A stretch of 64,000 nucleotides of DNA, taken from the NCBI RefSeq assembly GCF_000732325.1, contig NZ_BBIW01000001.1, forward strand, positions 682,001 through 746,000, in the 5' to 3' direction. A program made the position numbers and the translations under genes. The stretch is from Paenibacillus sp. TCA20 (GTDB taxonomy: Bacteria > Bacillota > Bacilli > Paenibacillales > Paenibacillaceae). Under the pieces are notes generated by a model. The model searched no databases and was not told the origin of the DNA. It saw nothing but the letters and a program-made list of their open reading frames with translations. Below are positions 17,177 through 26,960 of the stretch, one piece after another. Position 1 is the first letter of the stretch, and the number at the start of each line of letters is the position of its first letter.

Positions 17177-17219
17177 TTGACAGGGCAACCGGTTGCACTA
17201 TATACTGTAATCGCAATCA
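17177..17219 (+). promoter_or_regulatory. malP promoter with embedded operator and cre-like site
   Basis: TTGACA (17177-17182) and TATACT (17201-17206) with an 18-base spacer form a strong sigma-A promoter. The spacer holds the perfect palindrome GCAACCGGTTGC (17185-17196), a LacI-type operator. Starting at the end of the -10 box, TGTAATCGCAATCA (17206-17219) matches the cre consensus at 13 of 14 positions. The promoter should thus be both maltose-inducible and glucose-repressed. Confidence 0.75.
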
Positions 17220-17396
17220 AATGATAACACTTACATTTTGGGTATAAGCTTACGAACTCTGAAGTAAAATGAAGACTTATGACATATGCTGACAGAGAAG
17301 CGCCAAGTTTATAATTACCACTTAAGTTTCATCTTATTATTTCTAAACCAACCAAATAGGTATAGCGTGCTTATACGCTGCCCAAGGAGGATTAAA

Positions 17397-19682
17397 ATGT
17401 CATATAAACGAATTTTTGATATTGATGCCTGGAAGATCTCCACAACGGAGCTTAACAAAGAGGACCTGCGCTTGCAGGAGAGCATGACTTCCATCGGTAA
17501 CGGCTATATGGGAATGCGAGGTAATTTTGAAGAAACGTATTCCGGTGATCATCATCAAGGCACTTACATTTCCGGTGTATGGTTCCCGGATAAGACGAAG
17601 GTCGGCTGGTGGAAAAATGGCTATCCGCACTATTTCGGCAAAGTAATCAATGCTATGAATTTTATCGGGATCCGTGTTCTTATCAACGGTGCTGAAGTCG
17701 ATCTGTATACAGATGCAGTAACTGATTTCTATCAAGAGCTCGACATGAAGGAAGGTATTCTTCGTCGCTCATTTACGATAAATGGACAGGTTCGAATTGA
17801 AACCGAGCGCTTCCTCAGCATATCGAAGCTGGAGCTGTGTCTGATTGATTATCGTGTCACCAATCTTACGGATCAAAACATGAATGTGGAGCTGATCCCT
17901 TATCTGGATGCAGATACAAAGAATGAAGACTCGAACTACGAGGAATCATTCTGGGTTGAAGCGGATCGCAAAGTCGGCGAGCCCTATGTCAGCCTTGCAG
18001 CTACAACAAAAGAAAATCCATTTGGTGTAGAACGCTTCACTGTCAATTCAACCATGGGTATTGTCACAGATAACGTAACTTCCAAAAAGATAAAAGAAGC
18101 TGCCCTCTTCGCCGCAGTTCATTATGTGTATGACGTTGCTCCACAGGCTGCAGCAGCGATTCAGAAATTTGTCATTGTCACAACTTCACGTGATATGAAT
18201 ACAGACCAGCTGATTCCTACGGCTGAGAGCATGATGATGGAAGCGATGAATAAGGGCTACAACCTGCTGAAAGAGGAGCATGTCAATGCTTGGGCTGAGC
18301 GCTGGGACAAAGCCGATATCGAAATCTCCGGCGATATTGAAGCTCAGCAAGGAATCCGCTTCAACATCTTCCAGCTCTTCTCTACTTACTATGGTCATGA
18401 TGAGCGTTTGAATATCGGTCCTAAAGGCTTCACAGGGGAGAAATACGGCGGTGCAACGTACTGGGATACTGAAGCTTATGCCGTACCTATGTACTTGGCG
18501 CTTGCAGATAAGCGCGTAACCGAGAACCTGCTGCGTTATCGCCATAACCAGCTGGCAGGTGCACATCACAATGCACGTCAGCAAGGTCTGAAGGGCGCCC
18601 TATATCCAATGGTAACTTTCACAGGGGTAGAGTGTCATAACGAGTGGGAAATTACGTTTGAAGAAATTCATCGTAACGGAGCTATTGCCTATGCAATCTA
18701 TAATTATACAAACTATACCGGAGACACCAGCTATCTGGTGAATGAAGGTATCGAAGTACTTGTTGAAATCAGCCGCTTCTGGGCAGATCGGGTTCATTAC
18801 TCCAAGCGCACTGGCAAGTATATGATTCATGGCGTTACCGGACCAAATGAATATGAGAACAATGTTAACAATAACTGGTACACGAACAAGATCGCAGCTT
18901 GGGTATTGAAATATACAATGGACAGCTTGTCTAAAGTTTCCGAAACAAGAACACAACAAGAGCTTGGATTAACGGAGAGCGAACTGGCGAAATGGTCAGA
19001 TATCGTAGAGCATATGTACTTCCCGTATGACGAAGAGCTGGGTGTATTTGTCCAGCATGATACTTTCCTGGATAAGGACCTCCGTCCAGTATCCTCGCTT
19101 GCGAAGGAAGAACTGCCGTTGAACCAGAAATGGTCTTGGGATAAGATCCTCCGTTCGCCTTTTATTAAGCAGGCAGATGTACTTCAAGGAATTTATTTCT
19201 TCGGAGATCAGTTCACATTGGAGGAAAAAGAACGCAACTTCAGCTTCTATGAGCCGATGACAGTACACGAATCATCTCTGTCCCCTTCCATCCATGCCGT
19301 GCTTGCTGCCGAGCTGAAAATGGAAGAAAAAGCAGTAGAAATGTACAAACGCACCGCGCGTCTGGACCTGGATAACTACAATAATGATACAGAGGACGGT
19401 CTGCATATTACTTCTATGACAGGAAGCTGGCTTGCAATCGTTCAAGGATTTGCCGGGATGCGCACGTATAATGAGACTCTCAGCTTCTCACCTTTCCTTC
19501 CAAAAGGCTGGACGAAATACAAGTTCCACATTAACTACCGGGATCGTCTGCTGAATATCAGTGTAGAACAAGACGAAGTGAAGATTACACTGGTATCCGG
19601 TGAGCCACTCACGATGGAATTGTATGGAGAAGAAGTCGTGATTACGAATGAGTCTGCATTAGTAACAACAATCGCATCTTAA
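17397..19682 (+). CDS. malP: Maltose phosphorylase, GH65
   Basis: A 761-residue cytoplasmic enzyme that splits maltose with phosphate into glucose and beta-glucose 1-phosphate. The N-terminus has [15 protein letters not shown], and [19 protein letters not shown] is the conserved catalytic-barrel segment. General acid Glu485 lies in [15 protein letters not shown], close to Glu487 of the Lactobacillus brevis enzyme. Length is typical. ATG at 17397 follows AAGGAGG at 6 bases; an upstream in-frame extension lacks such a site. The following beta-phosphoglucomutase gene uses its product. Trehalose or kojibiose phosphorylase are alternatives within GH65, but the PTS/MapP context favours maltose. Confidence 0.9.
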   Translation: MSYKRIFDIDAWKISTTELNKEDLRLQESMTSIGNGYMGMRGNFEETYSGDHHQGTYISGVWFPDKTKVGWWKNGYPHYFGKVINAMNFIGIRVLINGAEVDLYTDAVTDFYQELDMKEGILRRSFTINGQVRIETERFLSISKLELCLIDYRVTNLTDQNMNVELIPYLDADTKNEDSNYEESFWVEADRKVGEPYVSLAATTKENPFGVERFTVNSTMGIVTDNVTSKKIKEAALFAAVHYVYDVAPQAAAAIQKFVIVTTSRDMNTDQLIPTAESMMMEAMNKGYNLLKEEHVNAWAERWDKADIEISGDIEAQQGIRFNIFQLFSTYYGHDERLNIGPKGFTGEKYGGATYWDTEAYAVPMYLALADKRVTENLLRYRHNQLAGAHHNARQQGLKGALYPMVTFTGVECHNEWEITFEEIHRNGAIAYAIYNYTNYTGDTSYLVNEGIEVLVEISRFWADRVHYSKRTGKYMIHGVTGPNEYENNVNNNWYTNKIAAWVLKYTMDSLSKVSETRTQQELGLTESELAKWSDIVEHMYFPYDEELGVFVQHDTFLDKDLRPVSSLAKEELPLNQKWSWDKILRSPFIKQADVLQGIYFFGDQFTLEEKERNFSFYEPMTVHESSLSPSIHAVLAAELKMEEKAVEMYKRTARLDLDNYNNDTEDGLHITSMTGSWLAIVQGFAGMRTYNETLSFSPFLPKGWTKYKFHINYRDRLLNISVEQDEVKITLVSGEPLTMELYGEEVVITNESALVTTIAS

Positions 19683-19705
19683 GCGAAGAAACGGGTGAAT
19701 GTAAC

Positions 19706-20362
19706 ATGAAAGCAGTTATTTTTGATCTTGATGGCGTGATCACCGATACGGCAGAGTACCACTACCTTGCCTGGAAGAGCCTAGCGGATGAGCTCGGCCT
19801 TCCTTTCGATAAAGAATATAACGAGAAACTGAAAGGCGTAAGCCGAATGGAGTCTCTTGAGCTAATTCTTGCACTTGGGAATACTGAGTATACAGATGAA
19901 GAGAAGTATCAGCTGGCTGATCAGAAGAATGAACTGTACAAAGAAATGATTAAAAAGGTAACACCGGCAGATCTTCTGCCCGGCATTGAGAGCCTGCTCA
20001 AGGAATTAAGGGAAGCCGGTATCCTTATCGCACTGGCCTCTGCGAGCAAGAATGCACCGTTTATTCTAGATCGGCTTGAAGTGACGCATTACTTCAATCA
20101 TGTCGTTGACGTCACACAGATTAAGAATGGCAAGCCTGATCCAGAAATCTTCTTGACTGGCGCAGCCAAGCTGGGCGTCCTGCCTTCCGATTGTGTTGGC
20201 GTAGAAGATGCAGAAGCAGGCATCGAATCTATTCGATCCGCTGGCATGTATGCCGTGGGTGTCGGTACACCTGCTCAGATGCAAAGAGCTGACCTTATTG
20301 TGGCTTCGACCTCAGAGCTAACTCTGGACTTACTGAAGTCTAGTCATGCAAATAGAGCTTAA
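19706..20362 (+). CDS. pgmB: Beta-phosphoglucomutase
   Basis: A 218-residue HAD enzyme converting beta-glucose 1-phosphate to glucose 6-phosphate. Nucleophile Asp8 and acid/base Asp10 lie in FDLDGVITDT, followed by EYHYLAWK, the substrate-specific cap start of beta-phosphoglucomutases. KGVSRMESL is the cap loop, ALASASKN motif II, and GVEDAEAGIESI motif IV. It begins 24 bases after the phosphorylase stop and completes entry of both maltose halves into glycolysis. A terminator follows. Confidence 0.93.
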   Translation: MKAVIFDLDGVITDTAEYHYLAWKSLADELGLPFDKEYNEKLKGVSRMESLELILALGNTEYTDEEKYQLADQKNELYKEMIKKVTPADLLPGIESLLKELREAGILIALASASKNAPFILDRLEVTHYFNHVVDVTQIKNGKPDPEIFLTGAAKLGVLPSDCVGVEDAEAGIESIRSAGMYAVGVGTPAQMQRADLIVASTSELTLDLLKSSHANRA

Positions 20363-20376
20363 TATGGAAATAAAAT

Positions 20377-20446
20377 AAGAGCCGCATCCTTAATGAATTG
20401 CACCCTGTTTACTCGACAGGAAACACTCATTAGGGGAGCGGCTCTT
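20377..20446. terminator. Terminator between pgmB and the STAS-like gene
   Basis: AAGAGCCGC at 20377-20385 pairs with GCGGCTCTT at 20438-20446, with an inner CCTGT/ACAGG stem. A T run follows on the plus strand. It sits at the meeting point of two converging genes. Confidence 0.8.
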
Positions 20447-20448
20447 TT

Positions 20449-20820
20449 TTATGCTTGTGATTGTAAGAATCCCAGTGCCTCATCAGCATTCTCAAAGTGA
20501 GATTCGGTATCGTTCCCAGCTTCTCTCGCCGAACGCTTCAACTGCATGGTCGTCAATGCCTTCTGCGTAATAATGGCCGCATGAGACATACCTGAATCCC
20601 TCAGCTGACGCTGATGCTCAACCAATCTTGCTTGTGATTCCTTAGAGAATACAAGGGATTCTCTCATATCAACCAGTACTTTGAAGGTGGGACTGCTAAA
20701 TTCGCTTCGCAATAATAGCACACGCTCAGTGAGGCGATCCACTTCTTCAGGCTTTGGCAGGCCTATCCACTTAATCTCAATAATACGCTTCTGCTTATCT
20801 AGGACATTTGCTGTCGACAT
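20449..20820 (-). CDS. STAS/SEC14-like (SpoIIAA-like) domain protein
   Basis: A 123-residue soluble protein. An opening beta-hairpin (RIIEIKWIGLPKPEEVD) and a second strand FKVLVDMRESLVFS followed by helices resemble the SpoIIAA-like/CRAL-TRIO-like fold of bacterial STAS-domain proteins. There is no recognised partner kinase nearby and no clear phosphorylatable serine motif. The role is unknown; the fold call is from pattern recognition only. It converges with pgmB and overlaps its terminator region. Confidence 0.55.
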   Translation of the reverse strand: MSTANVLDKQKRIIEIKWIGLPKPEEVDRLTERVLLLRSEFSSPTFKVLVDMRESLVFSKESQARLVEHQRQLRDSGMSHAAIITQKALTTMQLKRSAREAGNDTESHFENADEALGFLQSQA

Positions 20821-20898
20821 CTGTTGTTCTCCTTCATCAATATGTATAAAGTCCTATATAAGTATAACAGAAGTGGGTATAAAGATTCATCCTCAACT

Positions 20899-21660
20899 TC
20901 AGCTTTTTGCAATTTGTTTATACTTCTTAAGTGCGGTTACCGTCACATCGGGCTGAATCCCTGTCATTGTATATATTCGCTTGGCCCAATCCTCTATGTG
21001 ATCAAGGGGAGATTCGGTGATGAGTTCTCGATTGTTGCTTATAAAGCTTCTTCCTCCTTCATACTCCCAGTGGACAATTTCATTCTCCATCGGAACTCTC
21101 ATCTCTACAAGTGCATTATGCAGCAAGGACTGAGAATGCTCTCCTGCAGCGATCAAATCCTGAAGATCAACCGGTGTAAGATCAAAGACCTGACTGCTCG
21201 TCTTGCCATTCGGCCTAACCCAAGTGAAGGATAAGTGACTGCTCCCGTGATGATCAAGCTTTATTTTGCCTCCTGTAATATATCCGCTGAGCACCTCTCC
21301 ACCGTATTCATCTGCCGTGAAGTCCATGAGAATCGGCTCAATCCATTGATCCCCCAAGTCGCAAAAATATCTACGCCCCTGCTCGTCAAGCGCACACACA
21401 GCTGCATGAGCCTCCTCTGTACCGAGGCCTTCTCCTAAGCCATAAGCTTCAATCCCGGCCCGCTTGAACTCATCAATCAGCCAGATCGCCAGATCAAAGC
21501 AATTCCCTGAGGTGCCGAATCTCTCGCGATGCTCCTTCATCTCTTCTACACTGCGTTGACGGACAGAGGACTGATCATAATACCATGCCTTGGTCAGCGT
21601 TTCCATGGGGAAAGCATCAAATTTATGCCATACAGTGAGGATTTGAGTCGGTGCATTCAT
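20899..21660 (-). CDS. Transglutaminase/arylamine N-acetyltransferase-like cysteine protein
   Basis: A 253-residue cytoplasmic protein of unknown function. GNCFDLAIWLIDEF (Cys near 52), EEAHAAVCAL (His near 85) and RYFCDLGDQW (Asp near 101) appear in the order Cys-His-Asp, the triad order of papain-fold transglutaminase-like and arylamine N-acetyltransferase proteins. A start with GGGATAGGAAG before ATG is well placed. The C-terminal half (about 120-253) has no motif I know. No neighbour suggests a substrate. Confidence 0.6.
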   Translation of the reverse strand: MNAPTQILTVWHKFDAFPMETLTKAWYYDQSSVRQRSVEEMKEHRERFGTSGNCFDLAIWLIDEFKRAGIEAYGLGEGLGTEEAHAAVCALDEQGRRYFCDLGDQWIEPILMDFTADEYGGEVLSGYITGGKIKLDHHGSSHLSFTWVRPNGKTSSQVFDLTPVDLQDLIAAGEHSQSLLHNALVEMRVPMENEIVHWEYEGGRSFISNNRELITESPLDHIEDWAKRIYTMTGIQPDVTVTALKKYKQIAKS

Positions 21661-21734
21661 CTTCCTATCCCCTCCTAGATTAAACGAGTTTAATTAGAAT
21701 AAATTATGAATCTGTGCAGCTAAGGTCCATACAA

Positions 21735-21881
21735 TCAATCCAAAACATAACGCGCAGCAAATTCCTTCCCATTTGTAGGACTGGTTATTACAATTTTCTT
21801 AATTGCCTCGAGCAAGGTAATAACAAAGAAAATTCCGAGAACCGGTATCAGGTAGAAGCTAAGGGATAACAGCACTGTCAT
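21735..21881 (-). CDS. Small single-span membrane protein, 48 residues
   Basis: An ATG at 21881 has AGGAGG 9 bases upstream. The product starts MTVLLSLSFYLIPVLGIFFV, one hydrophobic helix of about 23 residues, followed by a basic segment (EAIKKIV) and a short polar tail. I do not recognise the family. It lies between the papain-fold protein and the membrane-anchored protein genes, all on the same strand. The strong ribosome site and clear membrane helix support it; conservation is untested. Confidence 0.5.
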   Translation of the reverse strand: MTVLLSLSFYLIPVLGIFFVITLLEAIKKIVITSPTNGKEFAARYVLD

Positions 21882-21935
21882 TAACGGCTACCTCCTATCT
21901 TACTAATAGAACATTCTTCCTCAAATCATCTTGAG

Positions 21936-22502
21936 TCATTTCAACGGAGGCATTGCACTGTCATAGCTCGAATACTGGGTGAGCAAAATCTCATTCGTAA
22001 GTGCCAGCGCCTCGGTCCTGTTATTCGCGGGATAAGCAATAACATACCCATCGTCACTGCTCCATGAACTCCGCCCTTCTTCCTCCTGTTGCGATACCTG
22101 GATCGCCCCCTGCTTGAAATCATCTTGTTGATTAAGTGTACCGTACATGAATGACCCGGCGTGTGGATCGCCAGCTTCATCCTTATACAGATAGTGATAC
22201 ATAATCATCCCCGAGTAGTCCAGATCGGATAGTTGCAGCGTATACGCTGCTTCGCTTGAGATCGGATTGATCTCCCCCTCGATCTCGATCTCTCCCTCGA
22301 AGGATCTTTTACCAAGAAAGGTCGTATCGATCACTCCAGTTAATTGAACCTGCACTTGCTTTTCTATGGAGGGACTGCCTAGCCGATATTTTACTCCTTG
22401 TACGTCTACATGGATTTTTTTCGGAAACAGAGGATACACCAAATAAACAACAAGAATCAGTATGCCGATAACCCAAATGGAAATGCCAAGTCTATGCTTC
22501 AA
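21936..22502 (-). CDS. Membrane-anchored protein of unknown function
   Basis: About 188 residues. A short basic N-terminus is followed by one transmembrane helix (ISIWVIGILILVVYLVYP) and an extracellular domain rich in beta strands and acidic residues (FEGEIEIEGEINPIS, then DLDYSGMIMYHYLY). Translation probably begins at TTG (22502), 9 bases after AAGGAG; an upstream in-frame ATG overlaps that site. Residues around 90-130 alternate hydrophobic and polar as in a small beta-barrel or lipocalin-like fold. I do not recognise a family. Confidence 0.65.
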   Translation of the reverse strand: MKHRLGISIWVIGILILVVYLVYPLFPKKIHVDVQGVKYRLGSPSIEKQVQVQLTGVIDTTFLGKRSFEGEIEIEGEINPISSEAAYTLQLSDLDYSGMIMYHYLYKDEAGDPHAGSFMYGTLNQQDDFKQGAIQVSQQEEEGRSSWSSDDGYVIAYPANNRTEALALTNEILLTQYSSYDSAMPPLK

Positions 22503-22561
22503 GCTGCACCACTCCTTCATCAATAGCAATTCGGAATGTCTACTTCAGCCTATTATGCGAC

Positions 22562-23692
22562 TTACCATAGCTGTCTAGTTCGGATATAGGTCTTCCCTTC
22601 AAATGGAAACTTCAGCAAATACCAAAGATCCTTCTCGATATATTCCTTCACAGGTTCCACTTCTTTGATATCAGAGGATCGATTGTCAAAATGATGATTT
22701 AGAAAGGAGTTGACAAAAGTGTAAAATTTCTCTCCCAGCTCCCTAGATTCTTCGGGAAGATGGCACTTCCATTCCACATCTCGAACTTCAACAGCTAGAA
22801 ATGAAGGATCAGCATCGAAGTATTCATAATCCTCATCATCATCCCCGACAACGCTTGCTTCCAAGGCAGAAATGAGCGAAGGGTTTTCTTTTTTCACATC
22901 AAGCAAGGTGCATTTGAAGGTAAACTCGTCTTTGCCATGGATCGTCAGATGAGCTACATTCTCATTCCATCCTTGGGACACGAATATGTTATGATCGTCT
23001 ATATAACGCTGATAACTGTATTCGGCATTTGGACCAAAAATAGGATCGATATGATCCTTTGACGGTTTATAAGAATATACACGATTTTTTACAAAATCAC
23101 TGACTCGGCAGATGATATTTGAATAACTCTCCCCTACCAGTCTAATTTCTTCATCAGACCAATTATCAAGCTCAAACAATGATTCATACGGATCTCCGTT
23201 CAGATATAACAAAAAGGCAAAGGCTGGCTCTGTCTTCATACCCTGTCTCTTAAGGGATATCACTTGATTCGCAAAATCATCTCCTGCCAGTCTGAGAAAT
23301 CGGTCTTCAATGAGCATATGCCTGTATGCATTTTGTTCAGAAGTAGGAATCGGCTGACCAAATACCTCAATATCCCAATCCTCTAATTTAAAACTGGCCT
23401 TCATTCGTTTGATGCCGTCTACGATTTTCTCGGATATTTTAAAGCCTTCGTATTCTCCAAATTGGTCTGTGAGCCGCTGATTAAATTCGGAGAAATCATG
23501 CACCTCGCAAATGATATCCAGATCGCTTCCCTCTATGTCAACTGCAATGGGAACAGTTCCTGTAAGAATGGGATCATAAACTTCCAATTTATCCATGACT
23601 TTGAACTGTGTTAGGACTCGATATACTTCCTGTTGCACTTCATTCCCTTCTATTAAATAACGTATGTCTTTATATAAATGTTTGTTTTGCAT
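22562..23692 (-). CDS. DUF4269-type nucleotidyltransferase with large extra C-terminal domain
   Basis: A 376-residue protein. Residues 40-62 hold LTGTVPIAVDIEG followed by SDLDIICEV, the nucleotidyltransferase GS/DxD-like motif in the form typical of DUF4269, and DWDIEVFGQP gives the third acid. DUF4269 proteins are normally about 180 residues. Here a further 190 residues follow (from about IICRVSDFVKN), containing an acidic stretch (DDDEDYEYFDADPS) and a well-ordered C-terminus, with no domain I know. The ATG at 23692 has GGAAGGAG upstream; an earlier ATG overlaps that site. It starts 21 bases after the preceding gene and probably forms a two-gene unit with it. Confidence 0.75.
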   Translation of the reverse strand: MQNKHLYKDIRYLIEGNEVQQEVYRVLTQFKVMDKLEVYDPILTGTVPIAVDIEGSDLDIICEVHDFSEFNQRLTDQFGEYEGFKISEKIVDGIKRMKASFKLEDWDIEVFGQPIPTSEQNAYRHMLIEDRFLRLAGDDFANQVISLKRQGMKTEPAFAFLLYLNGDPYESLFELDNWSDEEIRLVGESYSNIICRVSDFVKNRVYSYKPSKDHIDPIFGPNAEYSYQRYIDDHNIFVSQGWNENVAHLTIHGKDEFTFKCTLLDVKKENPSLISALEASVVGDDDEDYEYFDADPSFLAVEVRDVEWKCHLPEESRELGEKFYTFVNSFLNHHFDNRSSDIKEVEPVKEYIEKDLWYLLKFPFEGKTYIRTRQLW

Positions 23693-23713
23693 TGGTGGTT
23701 TAACTCCTTCCAT

Positions 23714-24250
23714 TTATCTGTACAGCAACCGGACTACACGATCTACACAGGCCAGCAGCATAGGGGGCAATTCATCGTTGTGAATTTTAATTTGTCTGGT
23801 GAGCATCGGATGATTTGATCTACCACTCTCTATCTCTGCCACCAGCATTTTTCCTGAATTATGAACAAAACTTGTTTTGTCTAATAATTCTTTGGTATAA
23901 GCAAATTCCTCGTTCTTGTATGTAAAAATAAACCTAGGCGATAATTTGATTTTGGTGCGATCTTGTAGAATATTCTCCTCATCACCTTCAGGACCAATAG
24001 AAAATATACTCCACTTATTACGTCCTAACCAAATCATCTTATCCTGGATGGATACACGGAAACCTGTTTGAAGCTCTTCTCCGTCAACACTAATCTCAAG
24101 ACTATTTATAAACCAGTTCGCAGCATCCAATCCTTTATTACGATATACACGCCTTAACGAGCCCAAGTCTTGATTGACCTCGTTTTGTAGTAAAGATGGG
24201 GCCTTAGAATGTGTCATAAATGGGATTTTATAAGAGTACTTCCTCTCCAT
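23714..24250 (-). CDS. Protein of unknown function, possibly tubby/LURP-like
   Basis: A 178-residue soluble protein. Many short beta strands (SLEISVDGEELQTGFRVS, KMIWLGRNKWSIFSI, FIFTYKNEEFAYTK) and one C-terminal hydrophobic helix (PPMLLACVDRVVRLLY) resemble the tubby C-terminal/LURP-one-like barrel found in some Firmicutes proteins. This is a weak resemblance judged by eye. The start is set at ATG 24250, with a GGGAG-type site upstream. First gene of a unit with the DUF4269 protein, closed by no obvious terminator. Confidence 0.5.
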   Translation of the reverse strand: MERKYSYKIPFMTHSKAPSLLQNEVNQDLGSLRRVYRNKGLDAANWFINSLEISVDGEELQTGFRVSIQDKMIWLGRNKWSIFSIGPEGDEENILQDRTKIKLSPRFIFTYKNEEFAYTKELLDKTSFVHNSGKMLVAEIESGRSNHPMLTRQIKIHNDELPPMLLACVDRVVRLLYR

Positions 24251-24340
24251 TGACTCCGCTCCCTTTTTGAGATGAACATCACACATACATCTTATGTACT
24301 CCATTAGAAGTATAATGTTGCGCAGCCCGATCTACAAATC

Positions 24341-24374
24341 AAAAAAACCTGTATGGAGCGCTCCATACAGGTTT
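24341..24374 (-). terminator. Terminator after codBA
   Basis: A perfect 28-bp palindrome (24347-24374; half-site AACCTGTATGGAGC) is followed on the minus strand by seven T. It lies 27 bases beyond the codA stop. Confidence 0.92.
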
Positions 24375-24401
24375 TCTAACAGGTTAATATTTACGATTCG
24401 A

Positions 24402-25670
24402 TTACTTGTTAAAGCTGACTTGCTCAGGACCATCCCCAAGAATAATGGATGCCTGCTGGGGCTTTGTTTCTGCAATTTTACGGCCTTCTTTGAAGGAATA
24501 CAGAACAGCAGCCTGTTTGCGTACAGCCTCATATTCATTCTCCGCGGAGAGTACAATAAAGCTCGCCGGTTTGCCGGCTTCGATACCATATTTATCTTCA
24601 ATGTGCAGCGTTTTTGCACTATTACTCGTAATAAGGTCAATCGAATTGACGATCTGATCGTAGCCAAGAAGCTGTGATGCATGAATTCCCATATGCAGCA
24701 CTTGCAGCATATTGCCTGTTCCAAGCGGATACCATGGATCAAAAATATCATCATGCCCGAAGCAGATATTGAGACCTGCCTCCTGAAGCTCCTTCACACG
24801 AGTCAGTCCTCTTCTCTTCGGATACGTATCAAAACGTCCTTGAAGGTGGATGTTCACGAGTGGATTGGATACAAAGTTCAGTCCGGCCATTTTTAACAAT
24901 CTGAACAGCTTATAAGTATAGGCATCATTGTAGGAGCCCATTGCTGTCGTGTGACTCGCAGTTGTGCGTGCACCGTATCCGCGCTCATAGGCTTCCTTCG
25001 CCACAACCTCTACGAACCGGGACTGCTCATCATCGATCTCATCACAGTGAATATCTACGAGCCGGTCATATTTCTCGGCAAGATCAAACGCAATCTTCAT
25101 CGACTCTACGCCATATTCTCTCGTAAATTCGAAGTGTGGAATGCCGCCAACCACATCAACGCCCATCTTCAGTGCCTCTTCCATCAGCTCGGCCCCATTC
25201 GGATACGAGAGAATGCCCTCCTGAGGGAAAGCCACCAGCTGGATATCTACATAAGGCGCCATTTCTTCCTTCACTTCGAGCATCGCTTTGACTGCAGTCA
25301 GGCTTGGATCCGTTACATCGACATGCGTGCGGACATGCTGAATACCTTGAGCAATCTGCCATTTGAGTGCAGTCTTGGAGCGTGTCTTCACATCCTCATG
25401 TGTCAAAGAGGTCTTGCGCTCCGACCAGCGCTGAATTCCTTCAAAGAGCGTACCGCTCAGGTTCCACTCCGGCTCACCTGCTGTCAAGGTTGTGTCGAGG
25501 TGAATATGCGGCTCAATAAATGGAGGCAGTACAAGTGACCCGTTGACGTCGAGCACTTCATTGTTCGAATTGGGTATGGATTCCTGTGTAATTTGTTCGA
25601 ACTTTCCATCTGTCACGAGAATATTCCACAGTCCCTCTTTACCCCGCAATTTCGCGTTCTGTATGATCAT
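24402..25670 (-). CDS. codA: Cytosine deaminase
   Basis: A 422-residue amidohydrolase that converts cytosine to uracil and ammonia. Metal ligands are visible as His55 and His57 (EPHIHLD), the histidine of VDIHCDEID, the histidine of TASHTTAMG and the aspartate of [14 protein letters not shown]. The DEID glutamate is the proton shuttle of the E. coli CodA family. It overlaps codB by 32 bases, with AAAAGGTGAT before its ATG, so permease and enzyme are translationally linked. The operon is preceded by a PyrR attenuator, placing it under pyrimidine control. Confidence 0.95.
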   Translation of the reverse strand: MIIQNAKLRGKEGLWNILVTDGKFEQITQESIPNSNNEVLDVNGSLVLPPFIEPHIHLDTTLTAGEPEWNLSGTLFEGIQRWSERKTSLTHEDVKTRSKTALKWQIAQGIQHVRTHVDVTDPSLTAVKAMLEVKEEMAPYVDIQLVAFPQEGILSYPNGAELMEEALKMGVDVVGGIPHFEFTREYGVESMKIAFDLAEKYDRLVDIHCDEIDDEQSRFVEVVAKEAYERGYGARTTASHTTAMGSYNDAYTYKLFRLLKMAGLNFVSNPLVNIHLQGRFDTYPKRRGLTRVKELQEAGLNICFGHDDIFDPWYPLGTGNMLQVLHMGIHASQLLGYDQIVNSIDLITSNSAKTLHIEDKYGIEAGKPASFIVLSAENEYEAVRKQAAVLYSFKEGRKIAETKPQQASIILGDGPEQVSFNK

Positions 25671-26916
25671 TTGTTATCACCTTTTCATTAGATACTTTTG
25701 TTGAGAATACGGACATGAGTACGATGTATACGACGGCTGTGCCCAATAGCGCATTAAGCGGCGTAATGCCTGGAGCGAGCTGTGCAAAAGCAACCCCGAT
25801 CGCCCAAGCGAGCATTGCTAACCAGTTTACCTTTTTAAAATTCATGCTGGCATATTCCTTGTATGTTCTGCGTTTAACGAAGAAGTAGTCAGCAATAATG
25901 ATGGCGCCAATGGATGGAACCGCCGCACCCAGCACGTTTAGAAATCCAACAAAATTGTTGTACATCCACATCGCAAACACCGTGCCGACAATACCATTTA
26001 TAATAACAAAGAACTTCTTGGAAATCTTCGTAATGTTCGCAAAACCTAGACCTGATGCATATAGAGCATTGTCATTGGTCGTCCAGATATTTAAGCCCAA
26101 TACAATGATTGCCGGAATGAGCAGCCCCTGCAGGAACATAACTTCGGAAATATCGGCCAAGTTATAAGCCATGGCGCCAACCGCGCCGAACAGGAACATT
26201 AACGAGTTGCCCAGGAAAAAGGCAATAACAGTTGCAATGACCGCCTGCTTGGATGATTTGGCAAACCGGGTAAAGTCCGGCGTAAGCGTCCCTCCGCTAA
26301 TAAAGGACCCGATACAGATCGTCATCGCCGCAGCCACAGACAAGGTTTGTGTTGGTGTGTAATCAAGCAAGCCTTGCATGCCGCCAAGTGTATCAACACC
26401 CTTAAGCATCGAGTAACTACCCAATATAGCGATCGCTGGAACCGCGATATAGCCCAGGATTACCAACGATTTCATACCAAAGATTGCAGAAGCTGTCATC
26501 GCCAGACCGAAGATGAAGATGAGTAAATTCACATCCCAGTTCATCGCCTTCGCGACCGGAACTGCAAACATCGCTACACCTACGCCGAACCAGCCGACCT
26601 GTGTAAAGCCAAGCAGGAAGGAAGGCAGATAGGAGCCTTTTTCACCAAAAGAATATTTAGCCAGCAAGTGGGTTGAGAGCCCCGTCTTGGCCGCAATGTG
26701 TGCGAGTGCGCCCGTGTAAATACCGAGCACCAAGTTTCCCGCCAGCACGATCAGCATAAACTCAGTGAAGCTCAGGCCAATGCCCAGCTCTCCGCCTGCC
26801 AGCATACTGGCCGAGAAGAATGTGAAACCCAGCATAACAGATAGTGTCTTCAAAAATTGATTTCTCTGCGTTCTCGGTACCGCCTGCAACGAAAACTCTT
26901 GATCGTTCTTACTCAT
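25639..26916 (-). CDS. codB: Cytosine permease, NCS1 family
   Basis: A 425-residue inner-membrane transporter with about 12 transmembrane helices, including [20 protein letters not shown] at the start and the NCS1 segments [18 protein letters not shown] and [14 protein letters not shown]. It imports cytosine for the adjacent deaminase. GGGGGTATTCTG precedes the ATG. Its leader holds a promoter, PyrR-binding hairpin and terminator. Confidence 0.93.
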   Translation of the reverse strand: MSKNDQEFSLQAVPRTQRNQFLKTLSVMLGFTFFSASMLAGGELGIGLSFTEFMLIVLAGNLVLGIYTGALAHIAAKTGLSTHLLAKYSFGEKGSYLPSFLLGFTQVGWFGVGVAMFAVPVAKAMNWDVNLLIFIFGLAMTASAIFGMKSLVILGYIAVPAIAILGSYSMLKGVDTLGGMQGLLDYTPTQTLSVAAAMTICIGSFISGGTLTPDFTRFAKSSKQAVIATVIAFFLGNSLMFLFGAVGAMAYNLADISEVMFLQGLLIPAIIVLGLNIWTTNDNALYASGLGFANITKISKKFFVIINGIVGTVFAMWMYNNFVGFLNVLGAAVPSIGAIIIADYFFVKRRTYKEYASMNFKKVNWLAMLAWAIGVAFAQLAPGITPLNALLGTAVVYIVLMSVFSTKVSNEKVITNDHTEREIAG

Positions 26917-26960
26917 CAGAATACCCCCAAATAAAAGTTTCCTGATACCAAAAAGAGCAG

